A DNA stretch of 15,466 nt from ZCTH02-B3 sp036563895 (lineage in GTDB: Bacteria > Bacillota > Bacilli > Paenibacillales > Paenibacillaceae), in NCBI GenBank assembly GCA_036563895.1, contig DATCLN010000162.1:1-15466 (forward strand), in the 5' to 3' direction. Each line of letters begins with the position of its first letter. The first letter of the stretch is position 1. The position numbers were made by a program, and so were the translations under genes. This document shows, in pieces, positions 5,500 to 13,004 of the stretch. Under the pieces are notes generated by a model, which saw only the letters and a program-made list of their open reading frames with translations, was not told where the DNA came from and searched no databases.

Positions 5500-5528
5500 A
5501 TCTTATCCATATTTTTCTTATAATACAA
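5500..5528 (-). promoter_or_regulatory. Candidate promoter of the 150-aa hypothetical gene
   Basis: TTGTAT (5523-5528) and TAAGAT (5500-5505) are 17 bases apart on the minus strand, within a strikingly AT-rich island (about 5478-5528). Other -10-like hexamers overlap (TATAAG 5517-5522, GATAAT 5497-5502), so the exact choice is uncertain. Confidence 0.4.
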
Positions 5529-5561
5529 GTTGATGTCGAAGCAGGGCCGATTTTTTTCATG

Positions 5562-5591
5562 TTGCCTGGATGGAAAAGCAAAGCGTATAAT
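5562..5591 (+). promoter_or_regulatory. Promoter of mqnE
   Basis: TTGCCT (5562-5567) and a perfect TATAAT (5586-5591) are 18 bases apart. Transcription from about 5598 excludes the in-frame ATG at 5559 and fits the ATG at 5631 with AAAGGAGG ten bases before it. Confidence 0.7.
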
Positions 5592-5630
5592 CGATTTATG
5601 ATCCCGATCGGCAAAGGAGGAACCGGGGGC

Positions 5631-6734
5631 ATGCTCGCCGCCATCGCAACGCAGGACCGACGCATGGCCGAGATCGTGGACAAGGTAATGAGCGGAAAAC
5701 GGCTGTCGTTTGAAGACGGCGTTTTTTTGTACAAGTCCGATGACATCCTGACCATCGGCCAGCTGGCCGACGTGGTCAACCAGCGCAAGAACGGCAGGAA
5801 GGTCTATTTCATCGAAAACATGAGCCTGTACTTCACCAACGTGTGCGAAGCGCACTGCTCGTTTTGCCACTTCCGCCGCGATCCCGACGAAGAAGGCGCC
5901 TATACGCTCACGCCGGAGCAGATGTTCGAGTACATCGACCAGCATATCCATCCCGGCGTGCGGGAATTCCACATCACGGGAGGCCATAATCCGAACGTTC
6001 CCTTCGAATACTATGTGGAGTGCATCAGGGCGCTGAAGAAGCGTTACCCGAACGTCACGATCAAAGCGTACACGGCGGCGGAGATCGACTTTTTCTCCCG
6101 GATTTCCGGGCTGAGCTACCGGGAGGTGCTGGAGCGGCTCATCGACGCGGGGCTGGAGACGCTGACGGGGGGCGGCGCGGAAATCCTGTCGGCGGAATAC
6201 CGGAAAAAGATGCGCGTGGAAAAAGCGGGGGTGGAGCAGTACCTGGAGGTGCACCGGACGGCGCACAGGCTGGGGATGAAAACCCACACCACGATGCTGT
6301 ACGGTCCGGTCGAGTCCGTCGAAGAACGCGTGCAGCACCTGATTTACCTGCGCGAACTGCAGGACGAAACGGGCGGCTTCCTGGTGTTCATCCCGCTGTC
6401 CATGCAGCCGGCCAGTCCCAACGCCAGCATCCGCCGGAGGAATTCCGCCATCGAGGACCTGAAGGCGATCGCCGTCAGCCGGCTCATGCTGGACAACTTC
6501 CCGCACATCAAGGCCTACTTCATCAACATCGGCACGCAGCTGACCCAGGTGGCCCTGACGATGGGTGCCTCCGACGCCCACGGCACCATCGTGCGGGAGC
6601 GGATCAGCCACTCCGCGGGCGCGCTGACGCCGGCGGGCATCACGCGGGAAGATCTGATCTGGCTGATCAAGGGCGCGGGGCGCATCCCGGTGGAGCGGGA
6701 CACGTTCTACAACGAGATCAAGGTGTACGACTGA
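5631..6734 (+). CDS. mqnE: Aminofutalosine synthase MqnE (radical SAM)
   Basis: MqnE joins the enolpyruvyl side chain of the MqnA product to adenosine from S-adenosylmethionine and rearranges it to aminofutalosine, the second committed step of futalosine-route menaquinone synthesis in the cytosol. The radical-SAM Cx3Cx2C motif CEAHCSFC places Cys72, Cys76 and Cys79 around the 4Fe-4S cluster. The downstream EFHITGGHNP and TLTGGGAEIL segments are characteristic of the MqnE/MqnC/FbiC group, and MqnE fits better because of length (367 aa) and the C-terminal ISHSAGA...IKGAGRIPVERDTFYN. I chose ATG 5631 by the AAAGGAGG site and the promoter. It stands alone; mqnA, mqnC and mqnD are not in the window. 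A UbiD-family decarboxylase at 9158-10924 may act later in the same pathway. Confidence 0.93.
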   Translation: MLAAIATQDRRMAEIVDKVMSGKRLSFEDGVFLYKSDDILTIGQLADVVNQRKNGRKVYFIENMSLYFTNVCEAHCSFCHFRRDPDEEGAYTLTPEQMFEYIDQHIHPGVREFHITGGHNPNVPFEYYVECIRALKKRYPNVTIKAYTAAEIDFFSRISGLSYREVLERLIDAGLETLTGGGAEILSAEYRKKMRVEKAGVEQYLEVHRTAHRLGMKTHTTMLYGPVESVEERVQHLIYLRELQDETGGFLVFIPLSMQPASPNASIRRRNSAIEDLKAIAVSRLMLDNFPHIKAYFINIGTQLTQVALTMGASDAHGTIVRERISHSAGALTPAGITREDLIWLIKGAGRIPVERDTFYNEIKVYD

Positions 6735-6758
6735 CAGCGTTGGCGGCGTTTCGGCGGT

Positions 6759-7025
6759 TCACAGATCGTCGAGCAGCCGGTCCAGCGCGGCCTGTTCGTC
6801 CTCCTGCTGCCGGATGGCCTCCAGAACCTTTTCGTGGAGTTCTTCCGCCGTCGCGGCGGCCACCATTTCCCCGTTGACCAGCACATACGGAAACAGCGCG
6901 CAGTCGCCGCAATGGTCGAGACAGTCGTATTCCATCACTTCCACCCCGGGCATCTCCGCCAGCCGGCGCAGTATGTCCCCGGTGCCGTGCGCCAGATTGC
7001 TGGCGCAGTACTCGATGATGTGCAT
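6759..7025 (-). CDS. yuzB: YuzB-family (DUF1450) four-cysteine protein
   Basis: This is an 88-residue protein with Cys7 (IIEYCASNLAHG) and a CLDHCGDC block giving Cys35, Cys39 and Cys42, the pattern seen in B. subtilis YuzB. The order (Cys, long gap, then a Cx3Cx2C block and a strand LVNGEMV) resembles a thioredoxin-fold [2Fe-2S] ferredoxin-like protein. Cluster binding is therefore plausible but inferred. The C-terminal 15-20 residues are an acidic helix. I start at ATG 7025 because AAAGGA is eight bases upstream; ATG 7034 directly abuts it. The gene is divergent from the Nfu gene and convergent with mqnE, with only 24 bases and no obvious terminator between the stops. Confidence 0.85.
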   Translation of the reverse strand: MHIIEYCASNLAHGTGDILRRLAEMPGVEVMEYDCLDHCGDCALFPYVLVNGEMVAAATAEELHEKVLEAIRQQEDEQAALDRLLDDL

Positions 7026-7059
7026 CGCCACCATCCTTTGAACGGCGGGATTTGCTAGT

Positions 7060-7087
7060 TTGAAATCAGTTTAATTTGTAATATAAT
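7060..7087 (+). promoter_or_regulatory. Promoter of the Nfu gene
   Basis: TTGAAA (7060-7065) and TATAAT (7082-7087) are 16 bases apart, giving transcription from about 7094 and a 30-base leader with AAAGGAG. The region also has to serve the divergent yuzB, whose promoter I could not fix. Confidence 0.75.
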
Positions 7088-7123
7088 ATAGCTATCCTGA
7101 AAGCGAAAGGAGCGGCGGAAACC

Positions 7124-7366
7124 ATGAGCAATCAGTCGCAATCCCTGTACGACGAAGTCCAGGACGTGCTTGACAAACTGCGTCCTTTCCTGCAACGCGA
7201 CGGCGGCGACGTCGAACTGGTGGACGTGGAGGACGGCGTCGTGAAACTCCGCCTGATGGGCGCGTGCGGCAGCTGCCCGAGCTCGACGATCACGCTGAAG
7301 GCGGGCATCGAGCGGGCGCTGATGGAAGAAGTCGAAGGCATCCGGGACGTCATCCAGGTGTTCTGA
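7124..7366 (+). CDS. yutI: Nfu-type (NifU C-terminal domain) Fe-S scaffold, YutI-like
   Basis: This 80-residue protein consists only of the NifU C-terminal domain. RPFLQRDGGDVELVDV starts the fold and GACGSCPSS carries Cys48 and Cys51, the CxxC that bridges a 4Fe-4S cluster between two subunits. It assembles or carries clusters for apoproteins. Length and spacing match Bacillus YutI. The ATG at 7124 follows AAAGGAG with 11 bases between, a little long. The gene is followed by a very long two-tier terminator at 7387-7454. With the IscA-like protein, YuzB and FNR it forms a dispersed Fe-S maintenance set. Confidence 0.95.
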   Translation: MSNQSQSLYDEVQDVLDKLRPFLQRDGGDVELVDVEDGVVKLRLMGACGSCPSSTITLKAGIERALMEEVEGIRDVIQVF

Positions 7367-7386
7367 CGCCTGCGGGAAAAATATGG

Positions 7387-7454
7387 ATCCCGCCCTTTCC
7401 CGCGCGGGATTTCCCGGTTACGGGAATTCCCCGCGCGGGAGGGCGGGATTTTTT
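7387..7454. terminator. Long bidirectional terminator between Nfu and the SDR gene
   Basis: ATCCCGCCC (7387-7395) pairs with GGGCGGGAT (7441-7449), and an inner arm containing TCCCGCGCGGG pairs above it, making a nearly continuous stem of almost 30 base pairs with a GTTA loop near 7417. Six T follow on the plus strand (7449-7454). On the minus strand the stem is followed by a T-rich stretch, so it can also close the converging SDR operon. Confidence 0.85.
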
Positions 7455-7463
7455 CGTGTCCGT

Positions 7464-8255
7464 TCAAGGTTGCCGGAGCAGGGCGCTCAGCTTGGCGATG
7501 GGATCGAAGCCCCCCGACACCTCGATGGCGTTCCCCGTCACGAAATCCGACTCCGGCTGGCAGAGAAAGGCGACCACCCGGGCGACATCCTCCCCCGTTC
7601 CCGGCCGGACGCCCGGCGAATCGGCGTCGCCGCCCCCGCCGGCGGCTTCCCCGATATCCTTCTCCTTGAAGTCTCCCCGGATGTCGCCGGGACAAACCAT
7701 GTTCACCGTGATCCCGTTGGCCGCTTCCTCCGCCGCCAGCGTCTTGGTCAGGGACACCAGCGCCACCTTGGCCGCGGCGTACACGGACCGGTACGGCCAG
7801 GCGGGCGCTTCGGCGGCCCGGCTGAAGCCGAAATGGATGATCCGCCCCCAGCGTTTCCTGCGCATGCCGGGAAGGACGAGTCGGTTGAGCAGCATCGGGC
7901 CGATCAGGTTGCCGGCGACCAGCCGGCGGATTTCCTCCGGGGCGTAATCCCCGAACAACCGCCGCTCGGCGATGAACGGACCCGCGTTGTTGACCAGGAT
8001 GTCGACGGGCCCCAGGGCCTGCTCGGCCGCGCGGATCAGTTTTTCCGCCCCGTCCGGGTCGGCCACGTCCGCCTGCACGGCGATCGCCCGGCGGCCCAGG
8101 CTTTCGATCTGTCCGCGCACCTCTTCCGCTTCGCGGCGGCTGGTGACGTAGTTGAGCACTACGTCGCAGCCCATCCGCGCCAGTTCGAGGGCCGTCCTTT
8201 TGCCCAGCCCTTTCGCGCTTCCGGTCACCAGCGCCGTTTTCCCCAGCAGTTTCAC
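7464..8255 (-). CDS. Short-chain dehydrogenase/reductase (SDR), substrate unknown
   Basis: This is a 263-residue classical SDR. Cofactor loop TGSAKGLG is at 11-18, NNAG at 89-92, and the catalytic Tyr159 and Lys163 are in YAAAK. Ser145 is the probable third catalytic residue, at 14 rather than the common 13 residues before the Tyr. The C-terminal VTGNAIEVSGGF is the usual SDR end. A Gly-rich insert (GEAAGGGGDADSPG, about 202-215) lies in the substrate-binding loop. The start is GTG 8255, with AAAGGAG nine bases upstream, and the GTGA overlaps the stop of the HEPN gene by 4 bases, implying translational coupling. The reaction cannot be told from sequence; FabG-like or sugar/alcohol reduction are all possible. 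Confidence 0.88.
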   Translation of the reverse strand: MKLLGKTALVTGSAKGLGKRTALELARMGCDVVLNYVTSRREAEEVRGQIESLGRRAIAVQADVADPDGAEKLIRAAEQALGPVDILVNNAGPFIAERRLFGDYAPEEIRRLVAGNLIGPMLLNRLVLPGMRRKRWGRIIHFGFSRAAEAPAWPYRSVYAAAKVALVSLTKTLAAEEAANGITVNMVCPGDIRGDFKEKDIGEAAGGGGDADSPGVRPGTGEDVARVVAFLCQPESDFVTGNAIEVSGGFDPIAKLSALLRQP

Positions 8256-9004
8256 GCGCCAGGCTCCTTTCCAGCCCTTGTATCTTCCATCTGCTTCACC
8301 AGGTAGGAAAGCGAATGCCGCAGCGAGTGCGACACCATGGCAAACCCCTCGCCCAGATCGGCGATGTTGGCCTCCAGGTCTTCCAGCGGCTCTTTTTCCC
8401 ACAGGGTCAGGTATCGCACGTCGTCGTAAAACTCCGCGTTCATGTAGTGGATTTCCATGTTGCGCCGCGTGCGCAGCCGGTCCATCGCGTCCCGGTGGCG
8501 GTCCTTCACCTCGCCCAGCCGCCAGGCCAACTCGGGGTGCAGATGGTTGTTACGCATGTTTCGCAGCACGGTAAAATATGAAAATCTCGTCTTGACGCGT
8601 TCCGTTCGCAGGCGCAGCATTTCGTTCATCAGGCTGCCGAGCTTGTCGAGGATGGCGAAAATGCGAATGTAAGCGTTTTTGTCAAAATAGATGTACCGGT
8701 CGTAATCCAGGCGTTGCTCCGGCGACAGTTCGTGCACGTGCTTGCCGGCGGCAAGCCGGGAGGCGAAATGTTCCGCGGCGAAACGGCTTTCCACCAGCTC
8801 CACGTAGGAACGCCTGAGTCCCTGCGCCCAGAGGGCGTACTTGCGGAACGACGCCTTCCGGACACCCGGGCTCGCCGAATGGCCGGCGTGCTTCCACGCC
8901 ATGGCGATGAACAGGTCCAGCTCCTCCAGGGTCCGGACCGTGTCGGCGGCGAACGGATCCGCTCTGTTTCCGTTTTCCCCGACACCCAACAAGGCGCGCA
9001 GCAT
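8252..9004 (-). CDS. HEPN-domain protein, Cthe_2314-like (tentative), 250 aa
   Basis: This all-helical protein has the character of the HEPN family named after Clostridium thermocellum Cthe_2314. Two copies of R-N-x3-H, the ribonuclease-like HEPN motif, occur 30 residues apart: RNNHLH (Arg151-His156) and RNMEIH (Arg181-His186). A third Arg-Asn pair sits just before the first. The N-terminal region (LFIAMAWKHAGHSASPGVRKASFRKYALWAQGL) and a YIYFDKNAYIRIFAILDKLG helix complete a four-helix-bundle-like layout. ATG 9004 is chosen because GGGGGGAGAG lies just upstream and the promoter at 9045-9074 starts the RNA near 9038; an in-frame ATG at 9046 is not on that RNA. It is the first gene of a pair with the SDR. 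Function is unknown; HEPN proteins include toxins and RNases but also non-catalytic forms. Confidence 0.75.
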   Translation of the reverse strand: MLRALLGVGENGNRADPFAADTVRTLEELDLFIAMAWKHAGHSASPGVRKASFRKYALWAQGLRRSYVELVESRFAAEHFASRLAAGKHVHELSPEQRLDYDRYIYFDKNAYIRIFAILDKLGSLMNEMLRLRTERVKTRFSYFTVLRNMRNNHLHPELAWRLGEVKDRHRDAMDRLRTRRNMEIHYMNAEFYDDVRYLTLWEKEPLEDLEANIADLGEGFAMVSHSLRHSLSYLVKQMEDTRAGKEPGA

Positions 9005-9044
9005 TCGGTCTCTCCCCCCGCTTCGGCCGTTCAAGCCTTTTTCC

Positions 9045-9074
9045 ATTGTAACGTAACGGACCCGCCCCCCTCAA
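9045..9074 (-). promoter_or_regulatory. Promoter of the HEPN-SDR pair
   Basis: On the minus strand TTGAGG (9069-9074) and TACAAT (9045-9050) are 18 bases apart. Transcription should start near 9038, 34 bases before the ATG at 9004. Read-through from ubiD is also possible because no clear terminator separates them. Confidence 0.6.
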
Positions 9075-9157
9075 CCCGAAGGCCGGCAGGGAGCGGGTCC
9101 CGCGGTGCGGACGGCCGGATGGCCGATGCCCGGATCATTGGACACCCGAATATCCGC

Positions 9158-10924
9158 TCAGGAGCCAAAATATTCACGCCAACGCCGGTCCACCAGGCGG
9201 ACGGTGGCTTCGTCCGGTTCCACCTCGGCCGGATAGCCCGGCTTCATCCGCGCGTCGATAACAACGGGGAGGCGGTATCCGATGTGGTGGCGGCCGATGT
9301 CCCTCACGGCGTGGATGTCGTCCGCCGGATTGAACCGGGTGAACACCGTCCACAGAAAAGGCGTCTGGCCGTCGGCAATGGACGCGTCATCGGCCAGCAC
9401 GACCAGCGGCCACGGCGAACGGCGCTCGTGCAGATGCGCCGCCAGCCGTTCGGCAAGCTGCGGATCTTCCCGGTAGGAGGGGCCGGCCGCCACCAGGCAG
9501 CCGCGGCAGTAGACCCGGACGTCCCGCACCCCCGGCAGCGGACCGTCTTCGTAGACGCCCGGCAGCTCCCGGACCGGGTCCCCCACGCCGACGAGCACCG
9601 CCTTGCTACCGTGGTTGAGGCGCGGGCCGGTGTAATCCAGCGTGTCGTTCGACGTGTGGTCGAACACCATGAGGTCCTTGGCGGGATGAAACCGCTCCAG
9701 CACCGTCTCCAGCAGCCGCGGGAAATCGCCCAGGTCAAGGGATTGGTCGGTCAGCATGAGAAACTTGGTGAGGGACAACTGCCCCTCGCCCAGGATGCGG
9801 AACGCGGTGCCGACGGCTTCCCGCGCATAGCTTTCCCGCACCACCGCCGCCGCCAGCGGATGGACGCCCGTCTCCGGATAGGTCCACAGCGCGCGGACGC
9901 CGGGCATGACGAGGGGGAAGAACGGCGACAGCAGGCGCATGAGAAACTCCGCGATATAGTAATCCTCCTGCTTCGGCTTGCCGACGACGGTGGCCGGATA
10001 GATGGCGTCTTTCCGGTGCCAGACGTGGTCCACGTGAAAGACGGGAAAATCGTGCTGCAGCGAATAGTAGCCGTAATGGTCGCCGAACGGCCCTTCCGGG
10101 CGCCGTTCGTAAGGCGGCACACGGCCCGCGATGGCGAACTCCGCCTCCGCCGGGATGGGGTGTCCGCCGCGCGGGTCGGGCGTCATCGGGAGCTTCCCGC
10201 CCAGGATCAGCGAAGCAAGCAACAGCTCGGGGACATTCTCCGGCATCGGCGCGATGGCCGCGGCGATAAGGGCCGGCGGGCCGCCGAGGAACACGGTGAC
10301 CGGCAGCGGCCTTCCCTTTTTCTCCGCCTCGTGGTAATGGAAGCCGCCGCCCTTGTGGATCTGCCAGTGCATGCCGGTGGTGCGGTCGTCAAACACCTGC
10401 ATCCGGTACATGCCCAGATTGTGCTGCCCCGGCCGGTCCGGATGCTCCGTGTAGACCAGGGGCAGGGTGATGAACGGGCCGCCGTCCTCCGGCCAGGAGG
10501 TGATGGCCGGCAGGCCCGCCAGGGGGCGTTCGCCTCGGAACGTCTCCAGCACCGGCGCCTTGCGGGGCGCAACGGTGCGGGTTCCCGTCCGCAGGAGGGA
10601 AAACAGCAGGTCCTTTTCCCGCCACAGCGCGGACGGGCGGAGCGGAAGCAGCGTCTCGAGCAGCGCCGCGATGCGGGCCGTCAGCTGTTCCGGACGCGGC
10701 CCGAAGGCCCTTTCCACCCGCCGGGCGGTGCCGAACAGATTGGTCGCCACGGGAAAAGGGCTGCCCTTCACGTTGGTGAACAGCAGGGCCGGTCCTTCCT
10801 CCCGGATGACCCGGCGGTGGATCTCCGCGATTTCCAGCGCGGGGTCGACGGGCGCTTCCACGACCCTGAGGTCGCCGTCCCGGCGAAGCGCTTCCAGATA
10901 GGCGCGCAGTGAAGCGAAAGCCAT
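9158..10924 (-). CDS. UbiD-family decarboxylase, probably in menaquinone synthesis
   Basis: These prenylated-FMN enzymes remove a carboxylate from aromatic or unsaturated acids. The 588-residue protein has the UbiD landmarks: QHNLGMYRMQVFDD (about 167-180, with Arg174), MHWQIHKGGG, PIPAEAEFAIAGRVPPYERRPEGPFGDHYGYYS (about 257-288, with the catalytic-region glutamates) and a C-terminal DRRWREYF. In futalosine-route bacteria a UbiD-like enzyme is proposed to decarboxylate the prenylated 1,4-dihydroxy-6-naphthoate, and MqnE in the same window makes that the best guess. It needs prenyl-FMN from a UbiX partner, not seen here. ATG 10924 follows GGAGGG at seven bases. It lies 66 bases after ctaA with no terminator, so ctaA-ubiD is probably one transcript. 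Other UbiD substrates cannot be excluded. Confidence 0.88.
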   Translation of the reverse strand: MAFASLRAYLEALRRDGDLRVVEAPVDPALEIAEIHRRVIREEGPALLFTNVKGSPFPVATNLFGTARRVERAFGPRPEQLTARIAALLETLLPLRPSALWREKDLLFSLLRTGTRTVAPRKAPVLETFRGERPLAGLPAITSWPEDGGPFITLPLVYTEHPDRPGQHNLGMYRMQVFDDRTTGMHWQIHKGGGFHYHEAEKKGRPLPVTVFLGGPPALIAAAIAPMPENVPELLLASLILGGKLPMTPDPRGGHPIPAEAEFAIAGRVPPYERRPEGPFGDHYGYYSLQHDFPVFHVDHVWHRKDAIYPATVVGKPKQEDYYIAEFLMRLLSPFFPLVMPGVRALWTYPETGVHPLAAAVVRESYAREAVGTAFRILGEGQLSLTKFLMLTDQSLDLGDFPRLLETVLERFHPAKDLMVFDHTSNDTLDYTGPRLNHGSKAVLVGVGDPVRELPGVYEDGPLPGVRDVRVYCRGCLVAAGPSYREDPQLAERLAAHLHERRSPWPLVVLADDASIADGQTPFLWTVFTRFNPADDIHAVRDIGRHHIGYRLPVVIDARMKPGYPAEVEPDEATVRLVDRRWREYFGS

Positions 10925-10990
10925 CGCGTTCCCTCCATCCCCTGCCGTCCGGCATCCGATGTCGCGGGTGTCCGGCGCCCGGCAGGCGTT

Positions 10991-11968
10991 TCAGATCCGC
11001 CGGACGTCCGCGGCCGGCGCCGGCGATCGGGCCAGCTTGAGGGTCCGGGCAAACAGCAGGGTCAACTGGCCAAACAGCAGGGAAATGAACAAGGTGTGAA
11101 GCATCGCCGTAAAAACATAGATCGTATCTTCATGGATGGTCAGCGCCAGAACGCCGCCGCTCAGCGCCTGCAGCAGCACCAGCACCAAGGAGGCGCGGGC
11201 GGGGGCGACGAGCTCTTGCCTTCCGTCCGTCAAGCGGCTGACAAAGACCGCAAGGGCGCTGATTCCCGCCACCAGGACCAGCGCCGCCATCCGGTGCAGG
11301 AATGCGATGCCCGTTTCTCCTGCCAGGTCGGGAATGATCTCGCCGTTGCACAAGGGCCAGCCGACGCAGCCGCCCGCCGAACCGGTGTGGCGGATGAAGG
11401 CGCCCAGGTAGACCACGATGTAGCAATAGGCCAGCAAGGACGCGGTCAGACTGACCATGGCGCGGGAAACGGGCCGCAGCGAAGGACGTCCCGCCGCTCC
11501 TTTTGCTTCGTCGCCGGATTTCGCCGCGGCGATCGTTCGGCCGTAGTCGGCCAGCAGCCACGAAAATGCGAAGGCGATCAGCGAAATGCCGAAATGCAGC
11601 GCCATGACCGCCGAAGACTGGGGCCGCATGACCGCCGCCGCGCCGAGCGCCGACTGGAGCACCGTGAAGCCGGCAAGCCCCCACGCATAGGTGAGCGACT
11701 CCGCCGAACGGTACGGTTTTAGCCAGGTGGCGGCAAAGGAAACGATGATCAATAAACCGGTCAGGCCGGTGGCCAGCCGGTGGCTGTATTCGATGATCGA
11801 CTCCGGCGTCGGGTCCGGCAGCAGCTTCCCGTTGCACAGGGGAAAATCCGTGCCGCAACCAAGTCCGGAATCCGTGTTGGTGACCAGAACACCGCCCAGG
11901 AGAACGAGGAACATTCCAACCCAGGTCCAGAAGGTCAACCGGCGGTAGATTTTGGGGGACATGTCCAT
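10991..11968 (-). CDS. ctaA: Heme A synthase CtaA
   Basis: CtaA oxidises the C8 methyl of heme O to a formyl group, giving heme A for aa3-type terminal oxidases, in the cytoplasmic membrane. Eight membrane helices are readable. The internal duplication shows as two cysteine pairs: GCGTDFPLC (Cys38/Cys45, six residues between) and GCVGWPLC (five between). These match the pairs of B. subtilis CtaA. Heme-ligand histidines occur in EYSHRLATG, LHFGISL, FLHRMAALVL and MLHTLF. The start is ATG 11968 or 11962 (325 or 323 aa); GGACA is the only upstream purine-rich site, so it is weakly marked. The longer frame from 12055 is excluded by the -10 at 12009-12014. The ctaB heme O synthase gene is not in the window. 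Confidence 0.95.
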   Translation of the reverse strand: MDMSPKIYRRLTFWTWVGMFLVLLGGVLVTNTDSGLGCGTDFPLCNGKLLPDPTPESIIEYSHRLATGLTGLLIIVSFAATWLKPYRSAESLTYAWGLAGFTVLQSALGAAAVMRPQSSAVMALHFGISLIAFAFSWLLADYGRTIAAAKSGDEAKGAAGRPSLRPVSRAMVSLTASLLAYCYIVVYLGAFIRHTGSAGGCVGWPLCNGEIIPDLAGETGIAFLHRMAALVLVAGISALAVFVSRLTDGRQELVAPARASLVLVLLQALSGGVLALTIHEDTIYVFTAMLHTLFISLLFGQLTLLFARTLKLARSPAPAADVRRI

Positions 11969-12008
11969 CACCAGAGTGTCCGTTGTGTGCCATGCTGCAA
12001 ACAATCCC

Positions 12009-12014
12009 ATTATA
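12009..12014 (-). promoter_or_regulatory. -10 element of the ctaA promoter
   Basis: A perfect TATAAT on the minus strand places transcription near 12002, with a leader of about 34 bases to the ATG at 11968. No good -35 is found (TGGTTT at 18 bases is poor), so an activator may be needed. Confidence 0.5.
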
Positions 12015-12057
12015 CCGAAGCCGGCCCCGCAAAACCATGTTGAAACTGTGAACAAGC

Positions 12058-12102
12058 AAAAACGGCGGCTTCCGGACGCCCGCGCGCCCGGAACATCCGC
12101 CG
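12058..12102 (-). terminator. Intrinsic terminator after zapA
   Basis: GGCGG-ATG-TTCCGG pairs with CCGGAA-GCCGCC around a GC-rich loop, followed on the minus strand by a T-run (GTTTTTG). It lies 17 bases past the zapA stop and separates zapA from the ctaA promoter. Confidence 0.75.
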
Positions 12103-12118
12103 CATGCCGCCTCTCCGT

Positions 12119-12922
12119 TCACGGCTGCTCCAGCATGTCGATCCATTCGTTGAACTCGGTCTTCAGCTTGGCGTATTCTTCCTGGAGCGCCGCATGTTTC
12201 TTCCGCTCCTCCTCCAGTTCCCGCTCGAGGGTTTCCGCGCGTTCCCGCAGCGCCTCCGTTTCCCGCAGCCGTTCCTCCATCCGCCGGTGGCGGTCCTGGC
12301 CTTCCCGTTCCATGGCGCGCAGCGCCAGTTCCCGCTCTTCCGCAAGCCGCCGGGCATCGGACGCTTCCCGGCCGAGGCGCTCCACTTCCCCTTCCAGCCA
12401 CCTGCGCAGGGCGGTCCATTCCTGCTCCCGCCTGGCCAGCTCGTCGCGCTCGGCGGCAAGTTTGCCGATTTCCTCGTCGCAGCGGGATTTCAGCTCGCGG
12501 ATTTCCGAGGCGTGGGCGGCCTGCAGTTCTTCCAGTTTCCGCTCGTACTCCGCCCGGACCCGCGCGGTTTCCTCTTCCAGCCGCGCCCTGAGCGCGTCCG
12601 CCTCTTCGGCCGCGCGCCGGGCCGTCTCCTCAAGCTGCCCCCGCAGGGTCCGCACTTCCTCCTCCAGCCGGCGGCGTTCCAGATCCGCCTTCTGCAGCTG
12701 TTCGTTCTCCCTGGCGCAGCGGAGGTACTCGTCCGCGAAATTCACCGCCGTCAGCACGGCCACCCGGGGCAAATCCAGCCGCGGCGAGATTTCGGCGATT
12801 TTCCGCATCCGGTCGTCCACCCGTTCGGCCACCTGGCGCATGTATTCCGCGCTGGAATGGCCCGCCAGTGTGTACTTCAGGCCAAAAATCTCGACCGTCA
12901 CGCGGGTTCGTGAATCCTTCAC
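12119..12922 (-). CDS. zapA: ZapA-type cell division protein with a very long coiled-coil tail
   Basis: ZapA promotes bundling of FtsZ filaments at the division site. Residues 1-85 match the family: RVTVEIFGLKYTLAGHSSAEYMRQVAERVDDRMRKIAE, then PRLDLPRVAVLTAVNFADEYLRC, where the classical family helix begins. The protein then continues to 267 residues as an almost unbroken coiled coil rich in Glu, Arg, Leu and Ala (about 62-265), whereas a typical ZapA is about 85-110 aa. The frame has no break, heptad leucines are plentiful and the codon use is like that of its neighbours, so it is a real extension. The start is GTG 12922, with GGAGGG six bases upstream. It is 82 bases after pheT without a T-run terminator, as in the pheT-zapA order common in Bacillales. 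Confidence 0.88.
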   Translation of the reverse strand: MKDSRTRVTVEIFGLKYTLAGHSSAEYMRQVAERVDDRMRKIAEISPRLDLPRVAVLTAVNFADEYLRCARENEQLQKADLERRRLEEEVRTLRGQLEETARRAAEEADALRARLEEETARVRAEYERKLEELQAAHASEIRELKSRCDEEIGKLAAERDELARREQEWTALRRWLEGEVERLGREASDARRLAEERELALRAMEREGQDRHRRMEERLRETEALRERAETLERELEEERKKHAALQEEYAKLKTEFNEWIDMLEQP

Positions 12923-13004
12923 GGCATTCCCTCCATTCCCGCCCCGTCCGGATCCTGCGCTCGCATCACCTGAATAATTCGCCGCGAATTTGCAGGTTTC
13001 CTCC

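Noticed and set aside
7464..9004. HEPN-SDR pair as a toxin-antitoxin system
   Set aside because: The SDR has a full catalytic set and no resemblance to MNT or other HEPN antitoxins; the two genes sit in a housekeeping region, so only co-expression can be claimed.
9075..9157. Terminator after ubiD
   Set aside because: Short GC dyads (for example CGGCC-GGAT-GGCCG) are present, but none has a T-run on the minus strand.
8714..10912. A 732-codon open frame on the plus strand opposite the UbiD gene
   Set aside because: It is rich in His, Arg, Gln and Pro with no recognisable motifs, and is the antisense shadow of a clear UbiD protein in GC-rich DNA.
12961..12995. Terminator between pheT and zapA (AATTCGCCGCGAATT dyad)
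   Set aside because: The stem is only six base pairs and no T-run follows on the minus strand; co-transcription of pheT and zapA is more likely.
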